Below are positions 7,617 through 16,510 of a DNA stretch of 64,000 nt, one piece after another; the stretch's first letter is position 1; every line of letters starts with the position of its first letter. The stretch spans positions 62,001 to 126,000 of the forward strand of contig JAKSVB010000001.1 in the NCBI GenBank assembly GCA_024408335.1. Reading direction: 5' to 3'. This stretch comes from Bacilli bacterium. GTDB taxonomy: Bacteria; Bacillota_I; Bacilli_A; RFN20; CAG-826. The notes below the pieces were generated by a model that saw only the letters and a program-made list of their open reading frames with translations, had not been told where the DNA came from and did not search any database. The position numbers were made by a program, and so were the translations under genes.

Positions 7617-9896
7617 ATGAAGAAAACGAAATGTGCGCTCGGCCTGGTTGCTCTTGTAGCCTCGGTCATGGCCTTATCTGCCTGTGACCAAGCAACTCCA
7701 AGTAAAGAAGGCGCAGTATTGACCTATACTGACGCTAACGGAATCCGCACCAGCTATACAGCCGAGGACTTGCTTCAGAACTATCAATCGTACAGTAGTT
7801 CTTTGAGCAGTGAATTTGACAAGGTTTATGAAGTCCTTGTCCGTCATTATTATGAAAAGTACGAAGAAACCCATCACGATGGTGGAGCCAAATTAGCTTC
7901 CCTTAAGACAGAAGCCACCAGTAAGCTCTTAGCTAACAAGCAAAAAGCTGAAACAAATGCCGCGAATAACAAAACCTCTTACGAAGAGGAATTCGAGACC
8001 TATTTGAATGCTGCTGGCGTCGATAATGTTGACCAACTTTATCAACACTATCTCTACGAAGAAGAAAAAGAAGACTTCCAAAACGAGATGTACAACACCT
8101 ACGGTACAGGTGATTCAAAGGTCAACGGTTATGAAGCCATGAAAAATGGTTACTACGTTGATGGCGGCCTTAAAGAAGCTTTCCCAGAATCACAAGGTGG
8201 TTGGGGACGCGGATCTGATGGCTGGCTTGGCACTCAAATGCCTATCCACATCCGTCACATCCTTATTAAGCTTGCCAGTGGTGGCGATAAGAGCTACACC
8301 CAAGACAGAATCAGCGAAACCGCTAACGAAGGTGGTGAAGTCACAAAACTTACAAGCACCTTATTCCGTTTAGCAGGCGCTTCAATCAATGAGAACGGAA
8401 AACTCACAGCTGACGCTAACCGTTGGACCTTCGGTTCAATCGCAGAAAGCTACAGTGATGATGGCAGTGCTAAGAACTATGGTGAATACGGCATCATGGA
8501 AAAACACATGGCAGCCGACCTTGTTCACGAATTCAAACTTGGTACCTATGTCTTCGAATCTCTTTACAACGAGAGAAACGCTTCATCACCTGATGCATAT
8601 AAGTTAATGCCAGGCCTTGAAGAAGAAGCAACAAGCGCTGCTGATGTCGATAGCAAACAAAACATGCTCGACGACAGCACCAAGACCGTCCACGAATTCT
8701 TCGACGAATTCAAAAACGATGGTGAAACCAATGGTTCAGGCGTTGGCCAAATCCCATTCGGCGCAGCAATTGCTCTCTATGACATGAGAAAGCAAACCGT
8801 CGATGACAATGGCAACCCAGTCTGGAACGACAACCAAGATACTTTCTTCCCAAGAAACGTCATCTATAACAAATATTTCAATAAGCACAATGTCTGTGTC
8901 ATCACTCCAAACGTTATCGCAAGTAACTACAACACAGAAATGCTTACTGCCGCAGATAAAACCCTTGCTCAAGGCGTCTTAGGTCAATACGCCCTCAGCA
9001 CTGATGGAAAGAGCGTTGCAACCGAAGACTTTGTCGGTGTTCCAAGTGCCACTCTCAAAGCTCTCCCAGGTTTCTCAAAGGACACCACAAACGTCCTTCC
9101 ACAATTTACCAGCAACGTCTTAACCAACGAAAAAGGCCAAATCGTCTTAGCAGTCAGAGCCGGTTCAGGTTCAAGCTACCAAGGCATCCACTTCATCACT
9201 GTTGAAAGAAGCTCACTTGATGAATACGGTCTTAAAGAAGTCAACGGTCAAATTGTCAAAGCAACCGCAGCTGATCTTGGTACCACAACCAATATTGGCA
9301 CAAGAGCAAATGGTAAAGCAGTCCAAACCATCGCTTACACCGCTTCAAACGGCAAAGCTCCAAACGCTTCACTCAACGACTACTTCACCCACTACTCACC
9401 AAAAGAAGCCGATTACCCAACCTACGTTGATGCAAATGGCACCAAACAACAACTCCCAACCTACGTCAACTTCAACAAGAACGAGACCTCAGATTGGACT
9501 GAACGTGTTAAGACCATCACCAGCGCAGCATCAAGCTTCAACGAGAACTTAAATACCTACTACTTCCAACGTCTTTGCGAAGCTGGTCAAATCACCTTCG
9601 CAGATGCTGAACTCGAAGCATCAATCAAGAACTACTCAGTCACCAAGCGTCAAAGCTCAGTCGACAACAAGTTCGAAACCTGGAAGAAGAACTGGTTAGA
9701 ATACGCAGAAATGCTCGAAGCACAACAAGCTGAACGTATGGAAGGCTTCGGAACCATCAAAGGCAAACTTCTCACCGAGTTAGCCGCTGTTACATACGGA
9801 AAAGCTGGACAAGACACAATCACTGTTACCGGTTTAGGTGCACTAAACCTCGGTAACCTCTGGAAAGAAGGAGGAGCATGCTACTATGGCAAATAA
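7617..9896 (+). CDS. Large PrsA-like lipoprotein with parvulin-type peptidyl-prolyl isomerase region
   Basis: 759 residues. A signal peptide with lipobox LSAC places the acylated cysteine at residue 23, so the protein is anchored outside the membrane. An N-terminal helical part (about 35-190) resembles the SurA/PrsA chaperone region. Around residues 208-320 there is HIRHILIK followed by FGSIAESYSDDGSAKNYGEYG and a segment ending in VHEFKLGTYVFE, the pattern of a parvulin domain. A second parvulin-like ending (GIHFITVERSS) lies near 530. PrsA proteins are 290-350 residues, so this one is more than double size. Likely role: folding of exported proteins. The AAGGAGG box is about 14 bases from the ATG, unusually far. 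The gene overlaps the next by 11 bases. Confidence 0.8.
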   Translation: MKKTKCALGLVALVASVMALSACDQATPSKEGAVLTYTDANGIRTSYTAEDLLQNYQSYSSSLSSEFDKVYEVLVRHYYEKYEETHHDGGAKLASLKTEATSKLLANKQKAETNAANNKTSYEEEFETYLNAAGVDNVDQLYQHYLYEEEKEDFQNEMYNTYGTGDSKVNGYEAMKNGYYVDGGLKEAFPESQGGWGRGSDGWLGTQMPIHIRHILIKLASGGDKSYTQDRISETANEGGEVTKLTSTLFRLAGASINENGKLTADANRWTFGSIAESYSDDGSAKNYGEYGIMEKHMAADLVHEFKLGTYVFESLYNERNASSPDAYKLMPGLEEEATSAADVDSKQNMLDDSTKTVHEFFDEFKNDGETNGSGVGQIPFGAAIALYDMRKQTVDDNGNPVWNDNQDTFFPRNVIYNKYFNKHNVCVITPNVIASNYNTEMLTAADKTLAQGVLGQYALSTDGKSVATEDFVGVPSATLKALPGFSKDTTNVLPQFTSNVLTNEKGQIVLAVRAGSGSSYQGIHFITVERSSLDEYGLKEVNGQIVKATAADLGTTTNIGTRANGKAVQTIAYTASNGKAPNASLNDYFTHYSPKEADYPTYVDANGTKQQLPTYVNFNKNETSDWTERVKTITSAASSFNENLNTYYFQRLCEAGQITFADAELEASIKNYSVTKRQSSVDNKFETWKKNWLEYAEMLEAQQAERMEGFGTIKGKLLTELAAVTYGKAGQDTITVTGLGALNLGNLWKEGGACYYGK

Positions 9897-11565
9897 GTTT
9901 AAAAAGGTTTTAGCCTTAAGCGCCGCAGTCTTAGCACTCGGACTTACCAGCTGTGACAAGATCGAAGCCAAGCTTCCAGAAGATGACAAAATCCTCAACT
10001 TCGAAGACAAAGCTGAAATCACAAACAACCAATTAAGCAAGATCTATGACGCTCTTGTTTCAAGTGGTGAAGCCAACTCAAAACGCGTTCTCGAAAACGT
10101 CCTCTATCTCTACGCAGAAGGCCTCTTCGGTTCATTCTACGATGTTAAAGAAGGCGCAACCGTTAAAGAATACGGTATCAAGAGCGCAGTCGAAGGTGGC
10201 AAAGACGGTGCTGCATTCGGTGCATACATCGAAAAGCACAAAGGCATGAGAGTCGAAAACAATGGTTCATTTGACAAAGAAGCAAGCTTTGCCAAAGTCC
10301 AAGGTATCTACACCGACATCCTCTACCGCATCTACAAAGCCTTCTATGGTTATGTCCAAGATGCAACCTTCCAAGATAGATCACGTTTCTGCGAAGAAAA
10401 GTTCTATCAAGCACAAGTCAAAAACTACCACGACCTCGGTCCTAGCTACTACACAACCGATGACGACAAATACTATGTCTTAGTCAATGGTTCATTCCGC
10501 CTTGATGAAGAATATGAAAATGATGATCAATTAAATGCTTATTATAAGGATTTATTTGCCACCTACGAAAACTACATCAAGCTCAACCTTCTCCCAGACA
10601 TCTACCGTAATGAGTTAACCGCTCAATACCTCGTCACTCAAAACATCTACCAAATCCGTAACACCATGGCCCGTAAGGTCGACTTCATCTCAGTCTCTGA
10701 AAACGGCGACTACAATGGTAAAGTTAAGGACTTAATGAATGCATATTGCGAAAAGATCATCAAAGCTGGTCTCCAAGATCAATATGACTTCACATGGTTA
10801 AACAAAGTTGTTATTGGCGCTGACGCAAGCATCATTGCCGATGCAAAAGCTGTCGAGCTTTACACAGCTGCTGGCTGGACACTTAGCTCAGTTGCAGTTG
10901 GTGCAAAAACCTACAACTTCTACAAAGAATCAACCTTCGGTACAACCTGCTTAAAGTACAAGAAGCTCACTTCTGTCAACACCCGTGATGACTTCGACAC
11001 CGAAACAATCAGAGTCGACTTCACCAACAACGGTGCTTACACCAAAGAAACTGGCTTCTTAATCAAGTACAACCAACTCATTGCTCAAAACGACACTGAA
11101 AACGGTTGGTACACAAACGGTTCATTAAACGGCGTTCCAACAAGCCTTAGCAGCCGTCTCTTCAAGATTCAAGTTGCTAACGAACTCGATGATAATAACG
11201 CTGCCGAAAAGTATCTTCGTAAAGTCCAAGACAATGGCGCTGTTACCTTCAACTCATACCTCCTCCCATCAAACTACGAAACCGGTACTGAATACCCATA
11301 CCTCGTTAACGATGGCGGTAAGTACTACATCGTCAAAGTCGAAGAAGCAACCAAGAGTGCTAAACTTAACAAAGACTACGACGACTACTACGGTGACAAG
11401 AAGGCTGACTTCATCGCTCGTAAGATCGCTTATGATCTCAGCACCAGCGACACCTGGAAAAAGGCTGCTAACACTTACTACGTTAAGCAAATGGCAGTTA
11501 TCTTCCACGATGACTATGTCCTTGATTACTTCGAATCCACATTCCCAGAAATCTACGACAACTAA
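9886..11565 (+). CDS. Second PrsA-like lipoprotein, degenerate parvulin region
   Basis: 559 residues with signal peptide and lipobox LTSC (acylated Cys23). Sequence after the anchor (LPEDDKILNFEDKAEITNN) and a long helical N-terminal part resemble the neighbour at 7617. A segment beginning ARKVDFISVS (about residue 265) and ending with YYIVKVEEA (about 485) sits where a parvulin domain would be, but the typical HIL and F-x-ELA-x-x-YS motifs are missing, so isomerase activity is doubtful. It starts inside the stop region of the upstream gene (ATGGCAAATAA) with AGGAGGA just before. The two are presumably co-expressed and may form a pair of surface chaperones. Family assignment is inference from layout and weak motifs. 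Confidence 0.65.
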   Translation: MANKFKKVLALSAAVLALGLTSCDKIEAKLPEDDKILNFEDKAEITNNQLSKIYDALVSSGEANSKRVLENVLYLYAEGLFGSFYDVKEGATVKEYGIKSAVEGGKDGAAFGAYIEKHKGMRVENNGSFDKEASFAKVQGIYTDILYRIYKAFYGYVQDATFQDRSRFCEEKFYQAQVKNYHDLGPSYYTTDDDKYYVLVNGSFRLDEEYENDDQLNAYYKDLFATYENYIKLNLLPDIYRNELTAQYLVTQNIYQIRNTMARKVDFISVSENGDYNGKVKDLMNAYCEKIIKAGLQDQYDFTWLNKVVIGADASIIADAKAVELYTAAGWTLSSVAVGAKTYNFYKESTFGTTCLKYKKLTSVNTRDDFDTETIRVDFTNNGAYTKETGFLIKYNQLIAQNDTENGWYTNGSLNGVPTSLSSRLFKIQVANELDDNNAAEKYLRKVQDNGAVTFNSYLLPSNYETGTEYPYLVNDGGKYYIVKVEEATKSAKLNKDYDDYYGDKKADFIARKIAYDLSTSDTWKKAANTYYVKQMAVIFHDDYVLDYFESTFPEIYDN

Positions 11566-11578
11566 TCATTAACAAACT

Positions 11579-11606
11579 AGAGGCGGTTCATCCGCCTCTT
11601 TTTTTG
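11579..11606 (+). terminator. Rho-independent terminator of the lipoprotein pair
   Basis: Stem AGAGGCGG / CCGCCTCT with loop TTCAT, followed by seven T residues, 14 bases after the stop codon at 11565. Confidence 0.9.
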
Positions 11607-11669
11607 TTTCTCTCTTATATATAAGGATTAAAAGGAAATATAATTAGGTAACCATTAAGGAGATTATTT

Positions 11670-12086
11670 ATGAAAGACGTATTCTGTATGATCATCGCAG
11701 GCGAGATTCCTAGCGCTAAAGTATATGAGGATGATGAAGTCCTCGCCTTCTTAGATATCTCCCAAGCTACAAAAGGACATACCCTTGTTGTTCCTAAGGA
11801 GCACTACGAAAACTTCTTAGAATGCCCAAAAGAGCTCATGAACAAAGTAATGGATGTCGCTCAAAGAATTGGCAACGCTCAAAAGAAGGCTTTAGGAGCC
11901 TCTGGCGTCAATATTCTTACTAACGTAGGAGAAAGTGCAGGTCAAACCGTTAAACACTTCCACGTTCACGTTATGCCTCGTTTCAACGACTACAAAGATG
12001 GTCTTGAGATCATAATGAAAGAGCAAGACGATGCCAAGAAAGACTTAGCAGGCCTTGCTCAAAAAATCTCTTCAGAGATCAAATAA
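11670..12086 (+). CDS. HIT family hydrolase (Hint-like)
   Basis: 138 residues. The histidine triad is His96, His98 and His100 in KHFHVHVMPR; the N-terminal CMIIAGEIPSAKVYED and the central LVVPKEHYENF are typical of the HINT branch, which hydrolyses nucleoside phosphoramidates and related adenylates. An AAGGAGA box stands seven bases before the ATG. It is monocistronic: a terminator lies upstream and the convergent yhaM-like gene ends one base away with no terminator visible between. Confidence 0.93.
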   Translation: MKDVFCMIIAGEIPSAKVYEDDEVLAFLDISQATKGHTLVVPKEHYENFLECPKELMNKVMDVAQRIGNAQKKALGASGVNILTNVGESAGQTVKHFHVHVMPRFNDYKDGLEIIMKEQDDAKKDLAGLAQKISSEIK

Positions 12087-12087
12087 T

Positions 12088-13038
12088 TTATTCGCGGTTT
12101 TTCTTCTCGTAAGAAGGAACGTAATATCCCCTTGAATCAAGGGCGAAAATCTTATCGGTGAATCCTCCGATGTCAGCGTTTTCGAGTGCCTTATCGACAA
12201 CGTTCATTTTTGCGTCGAAGTCATCGATCATCGCTAAAGCGAGAGCTTCACGTGTCATTGGGGCAACTGGTGAGCCATATTCTGGCTTTGTGTGGTGAGA
12301 AAGGATCATATGCTCAAGAAGAGTGAGGGTTTCGCCTTCAATGCCAAGTTCCTTTGCTGCCATTCTAATTTCGGCGACCATGATTGAAATATGGCCAACG
12401 AGATTGCCTTCAACGGTGTATTTTGTGCAAAGAGCACCAGATAATTCGATGGTCTTACCTAAGTCATGGATTAAGGCACCTGCGACAACCCAGTCTCTAT
12501 TAAGATGAGGGTAGATCTTGCAGATTTGTTCAGCGACTCTAGCCATGCAGATTGAGTGATAGAGAAGGCCGCTGCAGAAATTGTGATGGTTTCTCACTGC
12601 TGCTGGATGGATGACATAAGCATCGTGGAATTTGTTAATGAGATACTTTGTCATGGTCTTGAGTTCGCCTTCTGCAAGCGAATCAAGGTATCCATTAAGT
12701 TCTTTTTCGAGTTCTTCTCTTGCCTCTGGAGCTTGTTGGATGAATTTGGTTACATCAACGCTGGAAACAGGGACAACCATGCCTGAGATAATTTTGAATT
12801 GAAGTGCGTTTTGGTATTTGAGGACTTCTCCTTCAACCGATACGACGTTACCTTCAACAAAGACATCGTAATCGCCTTCAAATACATCCCATTTCTTGGC
12901 TGCTATAGTGCCAGAGCTATCTTGAAGGGTGATGTTCAAATATGTACGTCCTTGGGTTGTTACGCATTTGTTTACCGCCGTAACAAGAAGTTGGGTGAAG
13001 ACGTGCTCGCCATCAGTGAAATCTTTGATCATTTCCAT
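12088..13038 (-). CDS. yhaM: 3'-5' exoribonuclease YhaM-like (OB fold plus HD domain)
   Basis: 316 residues, the length of YhaM. An N-terminal OB-fold nucleic-acid-binding domain (about 10-90, with TLQDSSGTIAAKKWD) is followed by an HD phosphohydrolase domain: His161 (LYHSICMARVAE), His191-Asp192 (GALIHDLGK), and the later His residues in LEHMILSHH. YhaM trims single-stranded RNA and DNA ends and can clear primer ends. The ATG at 13038 is preceded by GAGGAGG at good distance. It is one base from recX, in an operon with recX and the glycosyltransferase. Confidence 0.92.
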   Translation of the reverse strand: MEMIKDFTDGEHVFTQLLVTAVNKCVTTQGRTYLNITLQDSSGTIAAKKWDVFEGDYDVFVEGNVVSVEGEVLKYQNALQFKIISGMVVPVSSVDVTKFIQQAPEAREELEKELNGYLDSLAEGELKTMTKYLINKFHDAYVIHPAAVRNHHNFCSGLLYHSICMARVAEQICKIYPHLNRDWVVAGALIHDLGKTIELSGALCTKYTVEGNLVGHISIMVAEIRMAAKELGIEGETLTLLEHMILSHHTKPEYGSPVAPMTREALALAMIDDFDAKMNVVDKALENADIGGFTDKIFALDSRGYYVPSYEKKNRE

Positions 13039-13039
13039 T

Positions 13040-13855
13040 TTATAAAACCTCCTCTAGGTAATTGTTTATATCATCTATATCGAAGCCTCTTCTAACTAAG
13101 GCTCCAAACATGTGTTTACGAAGCTCGTAACCACTATATTTTCTACTATATTGCTTAAGAAGCGTCTCTCCAATCCGCAAAAGCGATTTATTTTCTTCTT
13201 TTGGGTTTTCTTTGTAGTTTGAAATGGCTTTGGAAGACACTTCATATGAGAATCCTCTTCTTTGAAGAGCGTCTAACGCTTTTTGGATCTTCGCATTGTA
13301 TGGGTAGCGGTCAAGTTTCTTTTCGATTTGGACCGCTACGACTTTAGCGTGTTCAAGTTCGTTTTTGAACCTCAAGGCGTTTACGATTTCTGGATCTATG
13401 AGCTTCTTATGGAGAAGGTCATCTTTAATCCTTGATTCGCCATAAAGCTCAGCCTCTTTTGTTTCCTTATATTCTTTTGCGAATTCCTTGTCATCAAGAA
13501 GCCCGGCTTTCTTTAAGCGAGTTATGATGTTCCCAACGCTTTGTTCTTCGCTTGCCTTGGCTTTAAGTTTTGTAATCACCTCGAAGGTAGAATAGCAACC
13601 TTTGATGGCAAGAGAGAGGCCATATTGGTGTAAGTCATCTTGCTTAATCTTATATATGAGCTCTTTGTACTCCTTGGAAGTCATCTCCTTGCCAACATAT
13701 AAGTAATAGTCACTATATACATCAGGGCTCACCTCAATCTTGTCATTCCCAAAATAGACGGTGACTTTCTTCTTTCTTGGAGAAGAGGAAATCTTGGTAA
13801 TGACTTTACCAATTCTTTTTGATGGCGCGTTCATAGACGTGGTAGATCCTTTCAT
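13040..13855 (-). CDS. recX: RecX family regulatory protein
   Basis: 271 residues. Three-helix RecX repeats are visible: a central CYSTFEVITKLKAKASEEQSVGNII followed by GLLDDKEFAKEY and ESRIKDDLLHKKL, and a C-terminal RRGFSYEVSSKAI repeat. The order matches RecX, which binds and modulates RecA filaments. The N-terminal 80 residues are basic and less conserved, as in other Firmicute RecX proteins. The start at 13855 has GGAGAA five bases upstream and lies 50 bases inside the preceding glycosyltransferase gene; an alternative ATG is at 13834. Confidence 0.9.
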   Translation of the reverse strand: MKGSTTSMNAPSKRIGKVITKISSSPRKKKVTVYFGNDKIEVSPDVYSDYYLYVGKEMTSKEYKELIYKIKQDDLHQYGLSLAIKGCYSTFEVITKLKAKASEEQSVGNIITRLKKAGLLDDKEFAKEYKETKEAELYGESRIKDDLLHKKLIDPEIVNALRFKNELEHAKVVAVQIEKKLDRYPYNAKIQKALDALQRRGFSYEVSSKAISNYKENPKEENKSLLRIGETLLKQYSRKYSGYELRKHMFGALVRRGFDIDDINNYLEEVL

Positions 13856-14975
13856 AAAACTTCTCCATTGTATATGGTTCTAAGCCTTCCAAAGCTTTCT
13901 CAAGCACGGCTTCAACCTTTTCTTCTTTTAATGAAATAATTTCTTTTATCTTCTTGCCCATATCCTCAGCGTCAACGAAGAAGAAACCGTTTTCTCCATC
14001 ATTGATCGTTCCTTTGAGGGTGTCGTCGTATCTAAGAAGCAAGACAAGGGATGAGGCCATTGCCTCCATTGTCGTTAAGCCCTGTGTCTCGGTGATAGAT
14101 GCGCTTACGAACATATTGCCTAAGTGATAATAAAGAGGCGCGTGGTCAGGCATTACAGGACCAACGAAGCGAACGTTGTTTGATATGCCAAGCTTCTCAG
14201 AAAGCTCCTTTAGATCGTCAAGGGCTGGGCCACCTCCGACAATTACAAAGAGAGTCTTTTTACTAGGGTTTGTCGCAAGGTAGTTTGCATATCCTTCCAA
14301 ACAGATGTCGATGCTCTTTTCTTTTGCCACGCGTCCAAGAGAAAGAAGGACATATGTATCATCGGTAATTCCTAGACCTTCTTTAAGTTCTTGGAGTTTC
14401 TCGTAGTCGATGTTCTTATAGATGTCGAAATCGATGCCAGTAGGAATGACATTTACATAAGAGTCTACCCCAATGAAACGCATATACTCTTTGATTTTAG
14501 TGCTTGGAGTGATGAATTCATCAGCAGTCTTTGATTTGAAACGGACATATCCCCTAACAACGCCTTTAACGGCGCGGTCAAAGACTCCGTTTGTAGCGTA
14601 GTGGGTGTAGTCTTCATACGAAGTATGGAAGGTATAGACCGTAGGTACTTTGATTCTTGAAGCGGCGATGAAACCAAACTGACCGATTCCAGCGTCGGTT
14701 TGGATATGGATAACATCAGGTTTGAAATCTTTTAGGATTTCCATGGCTTCCTTGGAGAAAAAACCTGCCATACGGTAATCATATAGATTCTTAAGCTCGA
14801 TGCCTTGAATGCGGACGATATCTCCATCGACGACGAATTCTGATGAATAATGGTTGGTTGTGAAAACCTTAACATCGTTACCATGTTCTTTGAAGGCACG
14901 GTAAAGATTGCGGGTGCTTGTTGCAACGCCATTAATCTCTGGTGGATATGTATCGCTAAAAATTGCTACTTTCAT
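13806..14975 (-). CDS. Glycosyltransferase family 4, probable diacylglycerol glucosyltransferase
   Basis: 389 residues, GT-B fold. The N-terminus MKVAIFSDTYPPEINGVATS is the standard opening of family 4 lipid glycosyltransferases. The C-terminal nucleotide-sugar site has LLSLGRVAKEKSID and, near 290, the acidic E-x7-E block in SASITETQGLTTMEAMASSL. The set resembles the monoglucosyl-diacylglycerol synthases of Acholeplasma and Streptococcus. The adjacent flippase-like membrane protein at 14978 fits glycolipid or lipoteichoic-anchor synthesis. The exact acceptor cannot be read from sequence. A GGAGG box precedes the ATG. Confidence 0.88.
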   Translation of the reverse strand: MKVAIFSDTYPPEINGVATSTRNLYRAFKEHGNDVKVFTTNHYSSEFVVDGDIVRIQGIELKNLYDYRMAGFFSKEAMEILKDFKPDVIHIQTDAGIGQFGFIAASRIKVPTVYTFHTSYEDYTHYATNGVFDRAVKGVVRGYVRFKSKTADEFITPSTKIKEYMRFIGVDSYVNVIPTGIDFDIYKNIDYEKLQELKEGLGITDDTYVLLSLGRVAKEKSIDICLEGYANYLATNPSKKTLFVIVGGGPALDDLKELSEKLGISNNVRFVGPVMPDHAPLYYHLGNMFVSASITETQGLTTMEAMASSLVLLLRYDDTLKGTINDGENGFFFVDAEDMGKKIKEIISLKEEKVEAVLEKALEGLEPYTMEKFYERIYHVYERAIKKNW

Positions 14976-14977
14976 CT

Positions 14978-16438
14978 TTAGTCCTCCACAAACGGCACTT
15001 CAGCCTTCCTTCTTCTCTCGGCTTTCTTTTCTCCAGCAGGCAAAGGATCAAGAGGTCCGAGATAGTCATCCCCCGTCACAAGACCCCAGTTAGCCAAAGA
15101 AGTCTCGTCGAGCCTCTTTGAAATCTCTCTTCTTGAGAGTTGCTTAGTTTCATATAGAGTCTCACTTGAGATTTTTCTTTCATCAAATGTTTGAAGCTGC
15201 AGATCGACGAATGTCTGACGACTTGGTATTGGCGCTTGTTCTTTGTTTCTTGTGTGATAGAAAGCTGCGACAATGCCGGAAACAAGAAGTACGAAATAGA
15301 AGGTTGCGGTTCTCCAAAGAATCTGGGTAGCCATTACGTTAGCGGAAATACCACGGACAATGGAGAGGCCGGTCTCCGTGACTGCATATGTTTCAATGAA
15401 GAATCCACTGAACATAGAAGAATAAACAAGTTCCGAAATACCTGCTCCACCAGGGATAGGGATAAGGCCGCTGACCATTTGATGGAAGGCGCTTCTAAAG
15501 CAAGCGTCAGTAAGTCGATCCACTCTAAAGCCTTCGTTAACGCCATATGCATTAAGGGCGAGGCCAGAGAAATATGGAACCGAGAATCTGATGATGAGAA
15601 TCAAGAAGAAAAGGGTGACGATTAAGATCGTAACAGGAACGTTTGTTTGAAGACGCTTAAGCTCAATCTTGAAGTTCTCAACCTGGATTCTTAAATTCTC
15701 GCGTGTTTTGTTAGGGTTTCTGATGATTTTGATTTTCGCTAAGAAGCCAATGCCATGATTCATGATGAGGTTATGGAATTTGTGAGAGTAGCTCATAAGG
15801 AGGAGGCCTCCAATGACTGCGAGGTTCACAATGAAGCCGATGACGATCAAAGGCATCATCGTAATAGTTCCATCCCATCCGAAAAGTTCAAAATCGCCAA
15901 CTCTGAATGACTTGATGCTCATGATGTCGTTCCACTCAAAAATGATTGCGAAGACGTCAAAAGTGATGAGGGCGATTTGATAAAGAATGAACCACATGAC
16001 CATGATTGAGGCTGCGTTTGAAACTTGAATGCCTTGCTTCTTCATGGTGTAGACTTGCATGACCTGACCACCGCTTGCACCAGGAGTGACGTTGTTATAG
16101 AAAGCGCCAATCATGGAGTTAGCAAGACCTTGGTGGTAATAGTATTTTCTCGTATAAAGACGGCAGAAGACGTAAATGATGAGGGCTTCGATGAAATAGC
16201 TTAAGACCATGAGGCCCGCAATGAAGACGAGCCAAAATGGATCAGCATTGGCAAGAGCGTCAGAAATCGTCAAAACACCTTTGACCAAATCTCCTTCACC
16301 AGCTGAGTAGAAAGACATAAAAAGGGAGATTGTCGTAAGGAAAAGAACGAGCAAAAGTGAAAGAAGAGCACTTCTTTTGCTGGTTTTTGCTTTTTTCTTT
16401 TTTGGAGCGTTAAGCTCAAATTCGCCTTTGTTTGCCAT
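14978..16438 (-). CDS. Flippase-like membrane protein of the lysylphosphatidylglycerol synthase TM (UPF0104) family
   Basis: 486 residues. After a basic N-terminus (KKKKAKTSKR) come about eight to nine hydrophobic segments from residue 25 to 400 with the family motif FYNNVTPGASGGQVMQVYTMKK near 115 and PIPGGAGISELVYSS near 310, as in MprF N-terminal domains and AglD/YbhN proteins. No lysyl-transferase domain follows, only a 90-residue cytoplasmic tail with charged residues. Probable role: movement of a lipid or glycolipid across the membrane with the glycosyltransferase two bases downstream. There is no ribosome binding site; a perfect hairpin-forming inverted repeat lies seven bases before the ATG. 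Confidence 0.85.
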   Translation of the reverse strand: MANKGEFELNAPKKKKAKTSKRSALLSLLLVLFLTTISLFMSFYSAGEGDLVKGVLTISDALANADPFWLVFIAGLMVLSYFIEALIIYVFCRLYTRKYYYHQGLANSMIGAFYNNVTPGASGGQVMQVYTMKKQGIQVSNAASIMVMWFILYQIALITFDVFAIIFEWNDIMSIKSFRVGDFELFGWDGTITMMPLIVIGFIVNLAVIGGLLLMSYSHKFHNLIMNHGIGFLAKIKIIRNPNKTRENLRIQVENFKIELKRLQTNVPVTILIVTLFFLILIIRFSVPYFSGLALNAYGVNEGFRVDRLTDACFRSAFHQMVSGLIPIPGGAGISELVYSSMFSGFFIETYAVTETGLSIVRGISANVMATQILWRTATFYFVLLVSGIVAAFYHTRNKEQAPIPSRQTFVDLQLQTFDERKISSETLYETKQLSRREISKRLDETSLANWGLVTGDDYLGPLDPLPAGEKKAERRRKAEVPFVED

Positions 16439-16444
16439 CTGAAA

Positions 16445-16469
16445 ATTAGTCTCAAATTTTGAGACTAAT
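16445..16469 (-). promoter_or_regulatory. 25-base inverted repeat at the start of the flippase-like gene
   Basis: Arms ATTAGTCTCAAA and TTTGAGACTAAT, 12 bases each, around one central base. It starts seven bases upstream of the ATG at 16438. An extended -10 (TGC-TAGAAT, minus strand 16480-16472) just upstream would start transcription at the edge of the repeat. It may be a repressor operator or an RNA hairpin controlling translation; a terminator for the upstream helicase gene is a third option. Confidence 0.6.
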
Positions 16470-16471
16470 AT

Positions 16472-16480
16472 ATTCTAGCA
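16472..16480 (-). promoter_or_regulatory. Extended -10 promoter element of the flippase/glycosyltransferase operon
   Basis: Minus-strand TGCTAGAAT, a TGn-extended -10, 34 bases before the ATG at 16438. The same nine bases occur upstream of yebC (52625-52617). No convincing -35 is visible, as is normal for extended -10 promoters. Confidence 0.5.
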
Positions 16481-16510
16481 TAGCGGGCATGCGTAATGAA
16501 TATGCGCACG

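Noticed and set aside
9202-9552. 116-residue frame inside the 759-residue lipoprotein gene
   Set aside because: It is a shifted reading of the lipoprotein gene with low-complexity Thr/Pro/Gln content and no start signals.
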